Notes: generated from the sequence alone by a model not told the origin. Shown: positions 41,830 to 51,246, numbered from the stretch's first letter. The stretch: 64,000 bases of DNA from an uncultured Tenacibaculum sp. (GCA_947496185.1 CANMCD010000007.1:149620-213619); one strand, 5' to 3'. Translations and numbers: made by a program.

Positions 41830-43144
41830 CGACTATTCTGTTTGGTTGTAATACTTGATTTTTATTTAAACGTTGTAATCTGAATGAAACAGCGTTTTTA
41901 TGTGCAATCAACCCTTCTGCTGTCGCCATTATTTCTACAGCTTCTCCTAAATTTTTAATACCTAAAGGACTGATTTCTTGAAAGGTTATTTTCTTTATAA
42001 AACTATCGAGAGAAACACCACTATAATTTTTGGCATACCCATTAGTTGGTAATGTATGATTGGTCCCACTTGCATAATCTCCCATACTTTCACAACTATA
42101 ATTTCCTAAAAAAACAGAACCTGCATTCTTTATTTTATCAATATATCTTGAGGCATTATCCGAAGCAATTATTAAATGTTCAGGTGCATATTCATTGCTA
42201 AATTCTAAGGCTTCCTCTATTGAATTTATTAAAATTACAGCGCTGTTTTCAAGGGCTTTTGTTGCGATTTCTTTTCTTGGTAAAGCATTTAATTGACGCG
42301 TTAAACAAGCTAAAACTTCTTGTACCAAAACTTCTTTATTTACTACTAAAATAGACTGGCTATCTGTTCCATGTTCTGCTTGTGACAATAGGTCAGCAGC
42401 TACAAAATCAGGATTACAAGTTTCATCTGCAATTACGAGTACTTCACTAGGGCCTGCGGGCATATCAATAGCCACACCATCTTGCTGTATTAACTCTTTA
42501 GCTTTGGTTACATACTGATTACCTGGCCCAAATATTTTATACACTTTCGGAACACTTTTCGTTCCATATGCCATGCCAGCTATCGCTTGTGCTCCTCCTA
42601 CTTTACATATTTTTGTAACCCCTACTAAAGAAGCCGTATAAAGAATGACGGGATGTATATTTCCATCTTTATCTGGAGGTGTACATAAAATAATTTCGTT
42701 ACAACCTGCTAGTTTTGCTGGAATTGCCAACATCAAAATAGTTGAGAATAAAGGAGCCGTGCCCCCAGGAATATACAAACCAACTTTTTCTATCGGTAGG
42801 CTTTTACGCCAGCATGTGATCCCGATAGTCGTTTCAATTTTATTTTCTTGTTCACGTTGTGATTCGTGAAATTTTTCAATATTGTTTTTAGCAGTTTGTA
42901 TGGCTTTTTTTAAAGATTCTTTCAGTAGTGTTTCAGCGTTAGTGATTTCACTTTTTGAGACTTCTAAAGAAGATAATATGGCTTTGTCAAACTGTTTTGT
43001 ATACTTAAACAAAGCTTCATCTCCATTCTTTTTCACGTCTTTTAATACAGTTTTTACCAAACTTTCTAAGTTTTCTTTATTCAGTACAGTTCTTTTACAT
43101 AAACTTTTATAATCTTCTCTATTAGGATATTTTATAGTTTTCAT
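41816..43144 (-). CDS. hisD: Histidinol dehydrogenase
   Basis: A 442-aa zinc, NAD-dependent enzyme that oxidises histidinol to histidine in two steps. Signatures: EKVGLYIPGGTAPLFSTILMLAIPAKLAGC, KVGGAQAIAGMAYGTKSVPKV, IFGPGNQYVTKAKE, AIDMPAGPSEVLVIAD, DLLSQAEHGTDSQSILV (zinc and catalytic residues) and EYAPEHLIIA. Full length. It lies 16 bp after hisG and overlaps hisC by 14 bp. Confidence 0.98.
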   Translation of the reverse strand: MKTIKYPNREDYKSLCKRTVLNKENLESLVKTVLKDVKKNGDEALFKYTKQFDKAILSSLEVSKSEITNAETLLKESLKKAIQTAKNNIEKFHESQREQENKIETTIGITCWRKSLPIEKVGLYIPGGTAPLFSTILMLAIPAKLAGCNEIILCTPPDKDGNIHPVILYTASLVGVTKICKVGGAQAIAGMAYGTKSVPKVYKIFGPGNQYVTKAKELIQQDGVAIDMPAGPSEVLVIADETCNPDFVAADLLSQAEHGTDSQSILVVNKEVLVQEVLACLTRQLNALPRKEIATKALENSAVILINSIEEALEFSNEYAPEHLIIASDNASRYIDKIKNAGSVFLGNYSCESMGDYASGTNHTLPTNGYAKNYSGVSLDSFIKKITFQEISPLGIKNLGEAVEIMATAEGLIAHKNAVSFRLQRLNKNQVLQPNRIVDEKI

Positions 43145-43160
43145 AAAGCTTGTTTAGTAG

Positions 43161-44018
43161 TTATACAACCATTTTTTCTATAGGGCAAACTAAAATGCCT
43201 TCTGCCCCTTGTGCTTTCAATTCATCGATGATTTCCCAAAATTCATTTTTATTCAATACAGAATGTACTGAACTCCATCCTTTTTGGGCTAAAGGAAGTA
43301 CCGTAGGACTTCTCATACCTGGTAAAATATCTATAATGTTTTGGAGTTTATCATCAGGAGCATTAAGCAAGACATACCTAGACTCCCTTCCCTTTAGTAT
43401 TGACCGAATTCTAAATTGTAATTTGGCTAAAATTTCACGTTTCACTGCTACTATTTGAGGTGAAACTGCCAAAACGGCTTCTGAAGTCAAAATAACTTCA
43501 GTTTCTTTTAAATTGTTTTTAAAAAGTGTCGAACCACTTGAAACAATATCACAGATACCATCTGCTAATCCAATATTTGGCGCAATTTCAACCGAACCAT
43601 TGATAATATGTAACTGTGCATTGATATTGTTTTTTTGTAGAAATTTTTCGGTTGTTTTGGGGTATGAGGTAGCTATTTTTTTATCCTGAAAATAGGAAAT
43701 CCCTTGATAACTTTCGGACTTGGGAATTGCTAATGAAACTCTACATTTTGAAAAACCTAATTTTTCTACTACTGTTATTTCGTTTCCTTTTTCCACAAGT
43801 AGGTTTTCACCAATAATAGCTACATCTACTACTCCATCTTTCAGATATTGTGGTATGTCACTATTTCTTAAATAAAACACTTCTAATGGAAAATTACTGG
43901 CTTTTGCTTTTAATTGATCTTTACCATTATCTATAGAAATACCACAATCTTCTAGTAATTGTAGGGAGTCTTGATACAACCTTCCTGATTTTTGAACTGC
44001 GATTTTTAGTTTACTCAT
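43161..44018 (-). CDS. hisG: ATP phosphoribosyltransferase (long form)
   Basis: A 285-aa HisG that condenses ATP and PRPP in the first, feedback-inhibited step. The start is MSKLKIAVQKSGRLYQDSLQLLEDCG at 44018. The longer frame to 44096 would run through the attenuator terminator and is rejected. Motifs: VVDVAIIGENLLVE, KIATSYPKTTEKFLQKNNI, NGSVEIAPNIGLADGICDIVSSGSTLFKNNL (PRPP loop). The C-terminal 75 residues (RSPTVLPLAQKGWSSVHSVL, LKAQGAEGILVCPIEKMVV) are the regulatory HisG_C domain, so histidine feedback is expected. First structural gene of the operon. Confidence 0.97.
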   Translation of the reverse strand: MSKLKIAVQKSGRLYQDSLQLLEDCGISIDNGKDQLKAKASNFPLEVFYLRNSDIPQYLKDGVVDVAIIGENLLVEKGNEITVVEKLGFSKCRVSLAIPKSESYQGISYFQDKKIATSYPKTTEKFLQKNNINAQLHIINGSVEIAPNIGLADGICDIVSSGSTLFKNNLKETEVILTSEAVLAVSPQIVAVKREILAKLQFRIRSILKGRESRYVLLNAPDDKLQNIIDILPGMRSPTVLPLAQKGWSSVHSVLNKNEFWEIIDELKAQGAEGILVCPIEKMVV

Positions 44019-44079
44019 ACTTTTTAATTTAGTTTGAGTAAAATCATTTGGGAAAGCAGTTTCGACTATAGGAAAAAGA

Positions 44080-44108
44080 AAACCCGTTTGATTCACTCAA
44101 ACGGGTTT
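44080..44108 (-). terminator. his operon attenuator terminator
   Basis: A 12-bp perfect stem, AAACCCGTTTGA (44080-44091) with TCAAACGGGTTT (44097-44108), loop of 5 nt. On the minus strand it is followed by a T-rich tail (TTTTCTTTTTCC). It sits between the leader peptide stop (44137) and hisG (44018), as in classical attenuators. Confidence 0.88.
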
Positions 44109-44136
44109 GGAATATATTTTTTTATTCAATACATCT

Positions 44137-44193
44137 TTAGCTCGCTTGGGTGCAAGAACTGTGATGATGATGATGTAATTGAATAAATGACAT
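44137..44193 (-). CDS. hisL: his operon leader peptide
   Basis: An 18-codon ORF encoding MSFIQLHHHHHSSCTQAS. The five consecutive His codons (four CAT, one CAC), followed by an intrinsic terminator and then hisG, identify a ribosome-mediated attenuator: when charged tRNA-His is scarce, the ribosome stalls on the His run and the terminator is not formed. It is too short for ordinary ORF finding. I did not map the complete set of alternative stems, but the region between 44109 and 44160 (leader end to terminator) is the place for the antiterminator partner. Confidence 0.9.
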   Translation of the reverse strand: MSFIQLHHHHHSSCTQAS

Positions 44194-44341
44194 ACTATTG
44201 TTTTTAATACCGTAAATATCTACAATATTTTTTAATAGGGAAAGCTTTTTGTTAAAAAAATATAACAAGATATTTTTTGTTGTGTTTTTATAAAAAGTTA
44301 GGTACCATTTAAACTATTTCCGTTAAAATAAGTCTTATATT

Positions 44342-44427
44342 AAATACATTAAAAAACTAGCTAGTTTTTTAATGTATTTTAGCTAATAAAAGTTTTTATT
44401 AGCACCCATAAATTAGCTTTGAGCTAA
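44342..44427. promoter_or_regulatory. Three consecutive dyads upstream of the first TonB receptor
   Basis: First, a 38-bp perfect palindrome with no loop (44342-44379, centre CTAG-CTAG). Second, GCTAATAAAA (44382-44391) and TTTTATTAGC (44394-44403). Third, TTAGCT-TTG-AGCTAA (44413-44427). All three share AGCTAA-like sequence. They lie 30-115 bp before the ATG at 44458 and may be operators or stem-loops in the mRNA leader. Confidence 0.5.
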
Positions 44428-44457
44428 AAAAACAAACAAAACGTAACGAACACATAA

Positions 44458-46857
44458 ATGAAAAAAACAGTATTACTACTTGCACTTTTAGGTTGTCTTG
44501 TCACCTATTCGCAAGTAAGTAAACCTTTTTCTTCTTTAAAAGGAGAAATTAGTGGAAAAATATTGGATGATACCACGAAAGAGAGCTTACCCTATGTAAA
44601 CATTATTGTTAAAAATACCAGTAATAAAATTTTAACGGGAGGTATTACAGATGCAAAAGGAAGTTTTATCATAAAAGATATTCCTTTAGGAGCACTGTCT
44701 GTAGAAATACAATTTATGGGCTATGCTAATATTATTAAAAATATTCGAATAAGTAGAAAACAAAACATCTTAGATATAGGAGTTATCTATTTAAAAGCAG
44801 CTACAACCTCCTTAGATGAAGTGGAAGTTAGGGCTGAAACATCGACCATATCACAAAAAATAGATAGAAAAGTGGTAAATGTAGGAAAAGATCTTACATC
44901 CTCAGGAACCACCGCTTCTGAGCTTTTTGACAATATACCTTCGGTAAGCGTGGATAGTCAAACAGGAAATATTAGTTTGCGCGGTAACGAAAATGTTCGA
45001 GTACTTGTAGACGGTAGACCTTCTACCATTCCAACTGCAGATTTATTAAAACAACTACCTTCTTCTTCCATAAAAAGTATCGAATTGATAACCAATCCTT
45101 CAGCAAAATATAACCCCGAAGGAATGAGTGGAATAATTAATATTATCCTGAACAAAAATGCTAATATCGGTTTTAATGCTTTCATCAATGGAGGAGTTCA
45201 AGCAGGTCACTATGTTCGTTATGATGCTGCTACCAATATAAATTATAAAACAGGTAAGGTAAACTTCTTTAGCAACTATAGCTTAAATACAGGAGATCGA
45301 TACCGATTTGGCGCTATAAATCGACCTAATTTTAATTCACAAGATATAAGATTTAAAAATGCTAGAACGTCTCATTTCTTAAAATTTGGTGCAGACGTAT
45401 ATTTAGATGATAAAAACACATTGTCTTTTTATACTACGCAGAATTGGTTTAATGGAGATGGTTCTGTCAACACATTAGTATTTGATACTTTCGAAGCAAT
45501 CCAGAATAATGCATCTAATTCGATACAAGATGAAGGAAAAAACCAAGCCTATAACCTAAATTACAAACATGATTTTGATGAAGACCATCATATCGAATTT
45601 GAAAGTACTTATTCCACTAATAAAAGCCCTAGGTTTTTTAGTACTCAAGAAAAAACGAATCCACAAGATGGCACCGCCAATTACACCAATAATATAGAAG
45701 ATGCCTTTACTAATTTATTGATGAATTTGGATTATACGAGCCCCGTATCAAAGCAAGGAAAACTTGAAATCGGTCTAGAATATCGAAAAGACAATACTGA
45801 CAATAGTATTATTACTACGCAAACAAACAGTACTAATTCTTCTTTCGAGTATGAAAGAAATATATATTCGGGATATGTAAACTATGGTCATCAGTTCAAA
45901 AAAATTTCGATGCAATTGGGGGCAAGAATAGAGCAGTTTCTTGCAGATGGTACCTTTAATCAAGAGAATGTTACGCCAAGTCTAGTAGCGGATGATATTT
46001 TTACCATTTATCCTTCTGCTTTTTTCACTTTTAATCCCAATGATAAAGATCAGTTTCAATTGAGTTATAGTAAACGAGTAGACCGCCCGAGTATTAGTCA
46101 AATAAATCCGATTGTACGATGGGCTTCTCCACTTGTTACCTCTACAGGTAATGAAAATTTATTACCGCAATTTACCAATTCAATAGAATTTAATTATACG
46201 CGAAAAGTTAAAGGGGGAAGTTTTTCTTTTGGAAGTTTTTACAGAAATACCAAAGATGTAATCTCGAGAGCTACCTATAGGGATCCTAATGCACCTAATG
46301 ATCGGTTAATATTAACATTTAGAAATTTTAGTGAAACGAGTGCATACGGACTTGAGTTTTCTGCTAATTATAGAATCGCAAAATGGTGGAGAACAAACAC
46401 AAGCTTAGATTTTTATTCGCAAGAACAATTCGGAACTATTGATGTTGACAATACAAATGAAACTGTTAGAAAAGTTAAAAATGAAGTATTTAATGCTCGA
46501 ATTAGTAATAGTTTTACGCTTTCTAAAAAACTTCGTTTACAATTATTCGCGATGTACCGTGGAGGAAGAGAAAATATTCAAAGAAGAAGAGACCCGATGT
46601 CTATGGTTAATTTGGGAGCTAATTATAGTATTTTAAAAAACAAAGGAAATATCACTTTTAGAATTAATGATATTTTTAATACTATGCATTTTCAATTTTC
46701 TTCTTTTAACCCGTTTGTTCAAAACGGTCGTTTCAAATGGGAAAGTAGAACCGCTTATTTAGGGTTTAGTTATCGATTTGGCTCTGGTAAGAATAAAGCA
46801 AAATCACGAAGAAAACGTGATGGTAACGAAACAAAGGGTAATGGAAATTTTATCTAA
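44458..46857 (+). CDS. TonB-dependent receptor family protein, copy 1
   Basis: A 799-aa outer-membrane protein. Signal peptide MKKTVLLLALLGCLVTYSQ, a CarboxypepD_reg-like domain at about 30-115 (EISGKILDDTTKESLPYVNIIVKN, ITDAKGSFIIKDIPLG), a plug at about 120-240 (SELFDNIPSVSVDSQTGNISLRGNENVRVLVDGRPST; IIQ-type GMSGIINIILNKN) and a beta barrel of the OMP_b-brl_3 type to the end. The tail after the last strand is basic (KNKAKSRRKRDGNETKG), unusual for a barrel that normally ends on an aromatic residue. A likely importer of a large substrate through TonB, but the substrate is unknown and no SusD partner is present. A second copy of the same length follows. Confidence 0.9.
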   Translation: MKKTVLLLALLGCLVTYSQVSKPFSSLKGEISGKILDDTTKESLPYVNIIVKNTSNKILTGGITDAKGSFIIKDIPLGALSVEIQFMGYANIIKNIRISRKQNILDIGVIYLKAATTSLDEVEVRAETSTISQKIDRKVVNVGKDLTSSGTTASELFDNIPSVSVDSQTGNISLRGNENVRVLVDGRPSTIPTADLLKQLPSSSIKSIELITNPSAKYNPEGMSGIINIILNKNANIGFNAFINGGVQAGHYVRYDAATNINYKTGKVNFFSNYSLNTGDRYRFGAINRPNFNSQDIRFKNARTSHFLKFGADVYLDDKNTLSFYTTQNWFNGDGSVNTLVFDTFEAIQNNASNSIQDEGKNQAYNLNYKHDFDEDHHIEFESTYSTNKSPRFFSTQEKTNPQDGTANYTNNIEDAFTNLLMNLDYTSPVSKQGKLEIGLEYRKDNTDNSIITTQTNSTNSSFEYERNIYSGYVNYGHQFKKISMQLGARIEQFLADGTFNQENVTPSLVADDIFTIYPSAFFTFNPNDKDQFQLSYSKRVDRPSISQINPIVRWASPLVTSTGNENLLPQFTNSIEFNYTRKVKGGSFSFGSFYRNTKDVISRATYRDPNAPNDRLILTFRNFSETSAYGLEFSANYRIAKWWRTNTSLDFYSQEQFGTIDVDNTNETVRKVKNEVFNARISNSFTLSKKLRLQLFAMYRGGRENIQRRRDPMSMVNLGANYSILKNKGNITFRINDIFNTMHFQFSSFNPFVQNGRFKWESRTAYLGFSYRFGSGKNKAKSRRKRDGNETKGNGNFI

Positions 46858-46941
46858 CCAAAGATGACCGAATCCATCTAATAAAGGGATGAATATCATA
46901 ATGTTTTATTCTAAAACAATGATATAAAATTAATAAATATT

Positions 46942-46974
46942 AAAGGTAGTAATTTAAAATTACTACCTTTTGTT
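46942..46974 (+). terminator. Terminator of receptor copy 1
   Basis: AAAGGTAGTAATTT (46942-46955) pairs with AAATTACTACCTTT (46957-46970), followed by TGTTTTT. Because the central bases are A/T the effective loop is probably 3-5 nt. Confidence 0.7.
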
Positions 46975-47057
46975 TTTAACTACAACTTCACTATCTACCT
47001 TTTTCTCTTGTCTTTTAGAGGCTTAACTGTATTTTGTTAAAAAACAAATCATAAAAG

Positions 47058-47078
47058 CATTAACAATTATTGTTAATG
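47058..47078. promoter_or_regulatory. 21-bp dyad upstream of receptor copy 2
   Basis: CATTAACAAT and ATTGTTAATG flank a single T: a perfect 10-bp dyad. It lies 86 bp before the ATG at 47164, a possible operator. Confidence 0.4.
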
Positions 47079-47163
47079 TTTTATTAAACAAAGTATCGTT
47101 AGGTAACATTATTTTTTTTTCACAGTCTATCATGTAACAAGAACAGCGAATAAAATTATAAAA

Positions 47164-49563
47164 ATGAAAAACTTTTTTTTACTAATTACTCTTACATTTT
47201 TTAGTGCACTACACGCACAGTCCCCTAAAAAACGTAATGCCCTAAAGGGAGAAATCAAAGGGGTCGTTTTAGATAAAACTACCAATGAAAGCTTACCTTA
47301 TGTAAACATAATCGTTAAAAATATCAGTGACAAAGTAGTGACAGGTGGGATTACGGATGAAAAAGGTATATTTACTATAAAAAACATCCCTTATGGTAAC
47401 CTTATAACTGAAATTCAATTTATTGGATATAAGACCATTCGTAAAACGATCAATCTTACTAAAAAACAATCATCGATCGATTTGGGCACACTTAGTTTAG
47501 CCCCTGACGCTACTACACTAGATGAAGTAGAAGTGAGAGCGGAGACCTCTAGTATATCACAAAAAATAGATAGAAAGGTTATTAATGTAGGAAAAGATCT
47601 GACTTCCGCAGGAACTACTGCTTCCGAACTTTTTAACAATGTTCCGTCTGTAAGTGTAGATAGCCAAACAGGAAATATTAGTTTACGTGGTAATGAAAAT
47701 GTTCGTGTATTAGTCGATGGTAGGCCCTCAACCATTCCTACAGCTCAGTTATTAAAGCAACTCCCCTCTTCTTCAATTAAAAGAATCGAATTGATTACAA
47801 ATCCTTCCGCAAAATACAATCCAGAAGGAATGAGTGGTATTATTAATATCATTTTAAACAAAAACGCTAACATTGGATTTAATGCATCGGTTAATGGTGG
47901 TGTAGAAACAGGTCATTTTGTCCGTTACGATGCTGCAACAAACATGAACTATAAAACAGGAAAAGTGAACTTTTTCAGTAATTATAGTACACGTTTTGGA
48001 GAGCGACATAACTTTGGGTTTGTTGACAGAACAGGTGTAAATTTTCAAGATGTTACTGTAAAAAATGAAAATGTTTCTCATTTTTTAAAGGCTGGTGCAG
48101 ATATCTATTTGGATGATAAAAATACCCTATCTTTCTATACTACACAAAACTGGTTTGAAAGTGATGGTTATATTGGTACATTAGTATTGGATAATACTAA
48201 AACTTTAATAAATAATGCTCCTAGTACTTCGAGAAATGAGAGTAAAAGTCAAGCGTATAATATCAATTATACCCATGATTTTAATGATAACGGTCATAAT
48301 ATTGAATTTGAAAGTACTTTTTCAACAAACCAAGGGCCTAGATCTTTTTCAAGTAGAGAGTTAACCGCTCCTAATGATAAATTATTTAATTATACCAATC
48401 TAATAACGGATAAATTTACCAATGTATTGATGAATTTAGATTATACCAATCCAATTTCTGAGAATGCAAAACTAGAATTGGGGTTAGAATACCGCAAAGA
48501 TGATACTGACAATACGATTAATACAGATCAAGCAGGGATATCAAATTCTTCTTTTACTTATGAAAGAAACATATATTCAGGATATATAAATTATGGACAT
48601 CAATTCAATAAATTTTCTATGCAACTAGGTGCTAGGTTTGAAAAGTTTCTTGTTGATGGTAACTTTGCTCAAGAAAATGTTGCCAATAGAAATGTTACAG
48701 ATAATATATTTACCGTGTATCCTTCGACCTTTTTTACTTACAAGCCTAATGAAAAAGACCAATTTCAACTTAGTTATAGTAAAAGAGTAGACCGTCCTAA
48801 TATCAGTCAAGTAAATCCAATTGTCGAATGGTCGTCTCCATTAATTACCTCTACAGGAAATGAAAACTTATTACCTCAATTCACCAATTCTTTTGAATTT
48901 AATTATAGTAGAAGGATAAAAGGAGGAAATATTAGTATTGGTACTTTTTACAGAAATATTAACGATGTAATCTCTAGAGCAACTTTTAGAGACCCTAATG
49001 CACCTAATGATAAAATGATAATAACCCATCAAAACTTTAGTGATACTAACGCCTATGGACTTGAGTTTTCTGCTAATTATCGTATAGCTAAATGGTGGAG
49101 AGCAAATGCAAGTGCCGATTTTTACTCTCAAAAACAGTTTGGAACAGTAAATATTAACGACCCTAAGTCTCCTGTAAGAGAAGTTAAAAACGAAGTTTTT
49201 AATGCCAGAGTAAGCAATAGCTTTATGCTTTCTAAAAAGCTACGTTTACAATTATTTGCCATGTATAGAGGTGCCAATGAAGATATTCAATGGAAGGTTG
49301 ACCCCATGGCTCTCATTAATTTAGGAGCAAACTACAGTGTTTTAGAAGGTAAAGGAAATATCACTTTTAGAGTGAATGATATTTTTAATACGATGAAGTT
49401 TCAGTTCAATACAGCGAATCCATTTGTTCAAAATGGTCGTTTCAGATGGGAAAGTAGAACTGCTTATTTAGGATTTAATTATAGGTTTGGTTCTGGTAAA
49501 AATAAAGCAAAGTCACGTAGACAAAGGGATAAAAATGAAAAAAGTGGAGGTGGATTTATGTAA
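47164..49563 (+). CDS. TonB-dependent receptor family protein, copy 2
   Basis: A 799-aa paralog of the upstream receptor with the same domain order: signal peptide (MKNFFLLITLTFFSALHAQ), CarboxypepD_reg-like domain, plug and OMP_b-brl_3 barrel, and the same basic tail (KNKAKSRRQRDKNEKSGGGFM). The plug is nearly identical (NISLRGNENVRVLVDGRPSTIPTAQLLKQLPSSSIKRIEL), while divergence concentrates in the extracellular-loop parts of the barrel (for example around residues 275-420). This suggests duplication followed by change of ligand. Upstream sequences differ, so the two are probably regulated separately. Ligand unknown. Confidence 0.9.
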   Translation: MKNFFLLITLTFFSALHAQSPKKRNALKGEIKGVVLDKTTNESLPYVNIIVKNISDKVVTGGITDEKGIFTIKNIPYGNLITEIQFIGYKTIRKTINLTKKQSSIDLGTLSLAPDATTLDEVEVRAETSSISQKIDRKVINVGKDLTSAGTTASELFNNVPSVSVDSQTGNISLRGNENVRVLVDGRPSTIPTAQLLKQLPSSSIKRIELITNPSAKYNPEGMSGIINIILNKNANIGFNASVNGGVETGHFVRYDAATNMNYKTGKVNFFSNYSTRFGERHNFGFVDRTGVNFQDVTVKNENVSHFLKAGADIYLDDKNTLSFYTTQNWFESDGYIGTLVLDNTKTLINNAPSTSRNESKSQAYNINYTHDFNDNGHNIEFESTFSTNQGPRSFSSRELTAPNDKLFNYTNLITDKFTNVLMNLDYTNPISENAKLELGLEYRKDDTDNTINTDQAGISNSSFTYERNIYSGYINYGHQFNKFSMQLGARFEKFLVDGNFAQENVANRNVTDNIFTVYPSTFFTYKPNEKDQFQLSYSKRVDRPNISQVNPIVEWSSPLITSTGNENLLPQFTNSFEFNYSRRIKGGNISIGTFYRNINDVISRATFRDPNAPNDKMIITHQNFSDTNAYGLEFSANYRIAKWWRANASADFYSQKQFGTVNINDPKSPVREVKNEVFNARVSNSFMLSKKLRLQLFAMYRGANEDIQWKVDPMALINLGANYSVLEGKGNITFRVNDIFNTMKFQFNTANPFVQNGRFRWESRTAYLGFNYRFGSGKNKAKSRRQRDKNEKSGGGFM

Positions 49564-49603
49564 TATACAATTATAAAAACACCATTAATATAAGTAGTTT
49601 ACG

Positions 49604-49640
49604 AAAACAGGAAGTCATTTAATGGCTTCCTGTTTTATTT
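49604..49640 (+). terminator. Terminator of receptor copy 2
   Basis: AAAACAGGAAGTCATT (49604-49619) pairs with AATGGCTTCCTGTTTT (49621-49636) with one G-T pair, followed by ATTTTTA. Confidence 0.85.
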
Positions 49641-49726
49641 TTACCGTTAAATCTTGATAATTTTTTCACAAATCCCATTTATATGTTTATTTCTTGAAAT
49701 TAATTTTCAAATCTTAACTCCTTTTC

Positions 49727-49734
49727 TAAATTTG
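49727..49734 (+). promoter_or_regulatory. lysA promoter -7 element
   Basis: TAAATTTG matches TAnnTTTG and lies 32 bp before the lysA ATG. No TTG sits at the proper -33 distance. Confidence 0.5.
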
Positions 49735-49766
49735 CCACTTTACTAAAAGTATTAGATCAGATTAAA

Positions 49767-50972
49767 ATGAATAGAAAAGAGTTATTAAGGTTAGCGAACA
49801 CGTATGGTTCACCATTGTATGTTTATGATACTGAAAAAATTATAAGTCAGTATAAGAAAATAACAAATGCGTTTTCTAGTGTCAAAAACGTTAAAATTAA
49901 CTATGCTACTAAAGCACTATCAAATATCAATATCCTAAAGATATTTAATTCTTTAAAAAGTGGATTAGACGCAGTTTCTATTCAAGAGGTAAAACTTGGC
50001 TTATTGGCAGGTTTCGAACCTAAAAATATTATTTATACTCCTAATGGTGTTTCCCTTCAAGAAATCGAAGAGGTGGCGAAGCTTGGTGTACAAATAAACA
50101 TAGATAATTTATCAATATTAGAGCTTTTTGGACAAAAGCACCCAGATATTCCAGTGTGTATTAGAATCAACCCACATGTTATGGCGGGAGGAAATAGTAA
50201 AATTTCTGTTGGACACATCGATTCTAAATTTGGTATATCAATTCATCAGGTTCCACATATTAAAAGAGTTGTTGAAAATACAGGTATGAGAATCAATGGT
50301 ATTCATATGCATACGGGATCAGATATCTTGGATATCGATACTTTTTTAAGAGCATCAGAAATATTATTTGAAGTAGCAAAACAGTTTAAAAATATTGATT
50401 TTGTTGACTTTGGAAGCGGATTTAAAGTACCTTATAAAAAAGACGATATTTCAACGAATATTGATGAACTTGGTAAAAAACTTTCTTCAAGATTCAATGA
50501 ATTCTGTAAAAACTATGGTAAAGATGTTACGTTAATGTTTGAACCGGGTAAATTTTTAGTAAGTGAATCAGGTTTTTTCTTAGCAAAAGTTAATGTAATT
50601 AAACAAACAACGTCAACTGTTTTTGCAGGAATTGATAGTGGTTTAAATCATCTTATTAGACCGATGTTTTACAACTCTTACCATGAAATAGAAAATATTT
50701 CCAATCCAAAAGGCAGAGAGCGATTCTATAGTGTTGTTGGGTATATCTGTGAAACGGATACTTTTGGTTCGAATCGTAGAATTGCAGAAGTTTCTGAAGG
50801 AGATATTTTATGCTTCCATAATGCAGGGGCCTATTGCTTCTCAATGGCTTCAAATTACAATTCGAGGTTTAGGCCTGCAGAAGTAATGATTTACAAAGGG
50901 AAAGATTACTTAATAAGAAAGAGAGAAACGTTCGATGATATTCTAAGAAATCAAGAACAAGTTACTATTTAA
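49767..50972 (+). CDS. lysA: Diaminopimelate decarboxylase
   Basis: A 401-aa PLP enzyme of fold type III that decarboxylates meso-DAP to lysine. Motifs: SPLYVYDTEKI, KINYATKALSNINILKIF with the PLP Lys near residue 47, VCIRINPHVMAGG, GIHMHTGSDIL, FVDFGSGFKVPY (phosphate-binding Gly loop), MFEPGKFLVSESG and VGYICETDTFG with the catalytic Cys, then GAYCFSMASNYNSRFRPAEV. Full length. It works after dapD, the earlier step of the pathway, which lies 44 kb away in this window. Single gene followed by a 637-bp non-coding stretch. Confidence 0.97.
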   Translation: MNRKELLRLANTYGSPLYVYDTEKIISQYKKITNAFSSVKNVKINYATKALSNINILKIFNSLKSGLDAVSIQEVKLGLLAGFEPKNIIYTPNGVSLQEIEEVAKLGVQINIDNLSILELFGQKHPDIPVCIRINPHVMAGGNSKISVGHIDSKFGISIHQVPHIKRVVENTGMRINGIHMHTGSDILDIDTFLRASEILFEVAKQFKNIDFVDFGSGFKVPYKKDDISTNIDELGKKLSSRFNEFCKNYGKDVTLMFEPGKFLVSESGFFLAKVNVIKQTTSTVFAGIDSGLNHLIRPMFYNSYHEIENISNPKGRERFYSVVGYICETDTFGSNRRIAEVSEGDILCFHNAGAYCFSMASNYNSRFRPAEVMIYKGKDYLIRKRETFDDILRNQEQVTI

Positions 50973-51246
50973 TTATTGATGTATAAAGTTATAACTTTAT
51001 AATTCAGTCTATATTAAAATTAAAATCTAGAAAATGCAGTGAAACTATTTGTTTTACTGTGTTTTTTATTTGTAACTAATTCTTTTTGTGTTTAAAACGA
51101 TATTTTATAATCCCCTCCATATGGACGGTTAATAATTGACGGTTCTTATTCCTTTATAAAAACATCTTTTTGATATATGACAATTTTATTTCTAAAAAGT
51201 ACGCTATTATAAATGAATTTTAAGAGAACACAATCTATTATTTTAT

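Larger units (their letters stand above)
46858..47163. other. Intergenic region between the two receptor genes
   Basis: 306 bp. It holds a terminator-like hairpin (46942-46974), then a 21-bp dyad (47058-47078) about 85 bp before the second receptor. No ORF or RNA gene was recognised. Confidence 0.6.

Noticed and set aside
44019-44096. N-terminal extension of hisG (MNQTGFLFPIVETAFPNDFT...)
   Set aside because: It would be coded by the attenuator terminator and its T tail. HisG proteins start at MSKLKIAVQKSGRL, so the ATG at 44018 is used.
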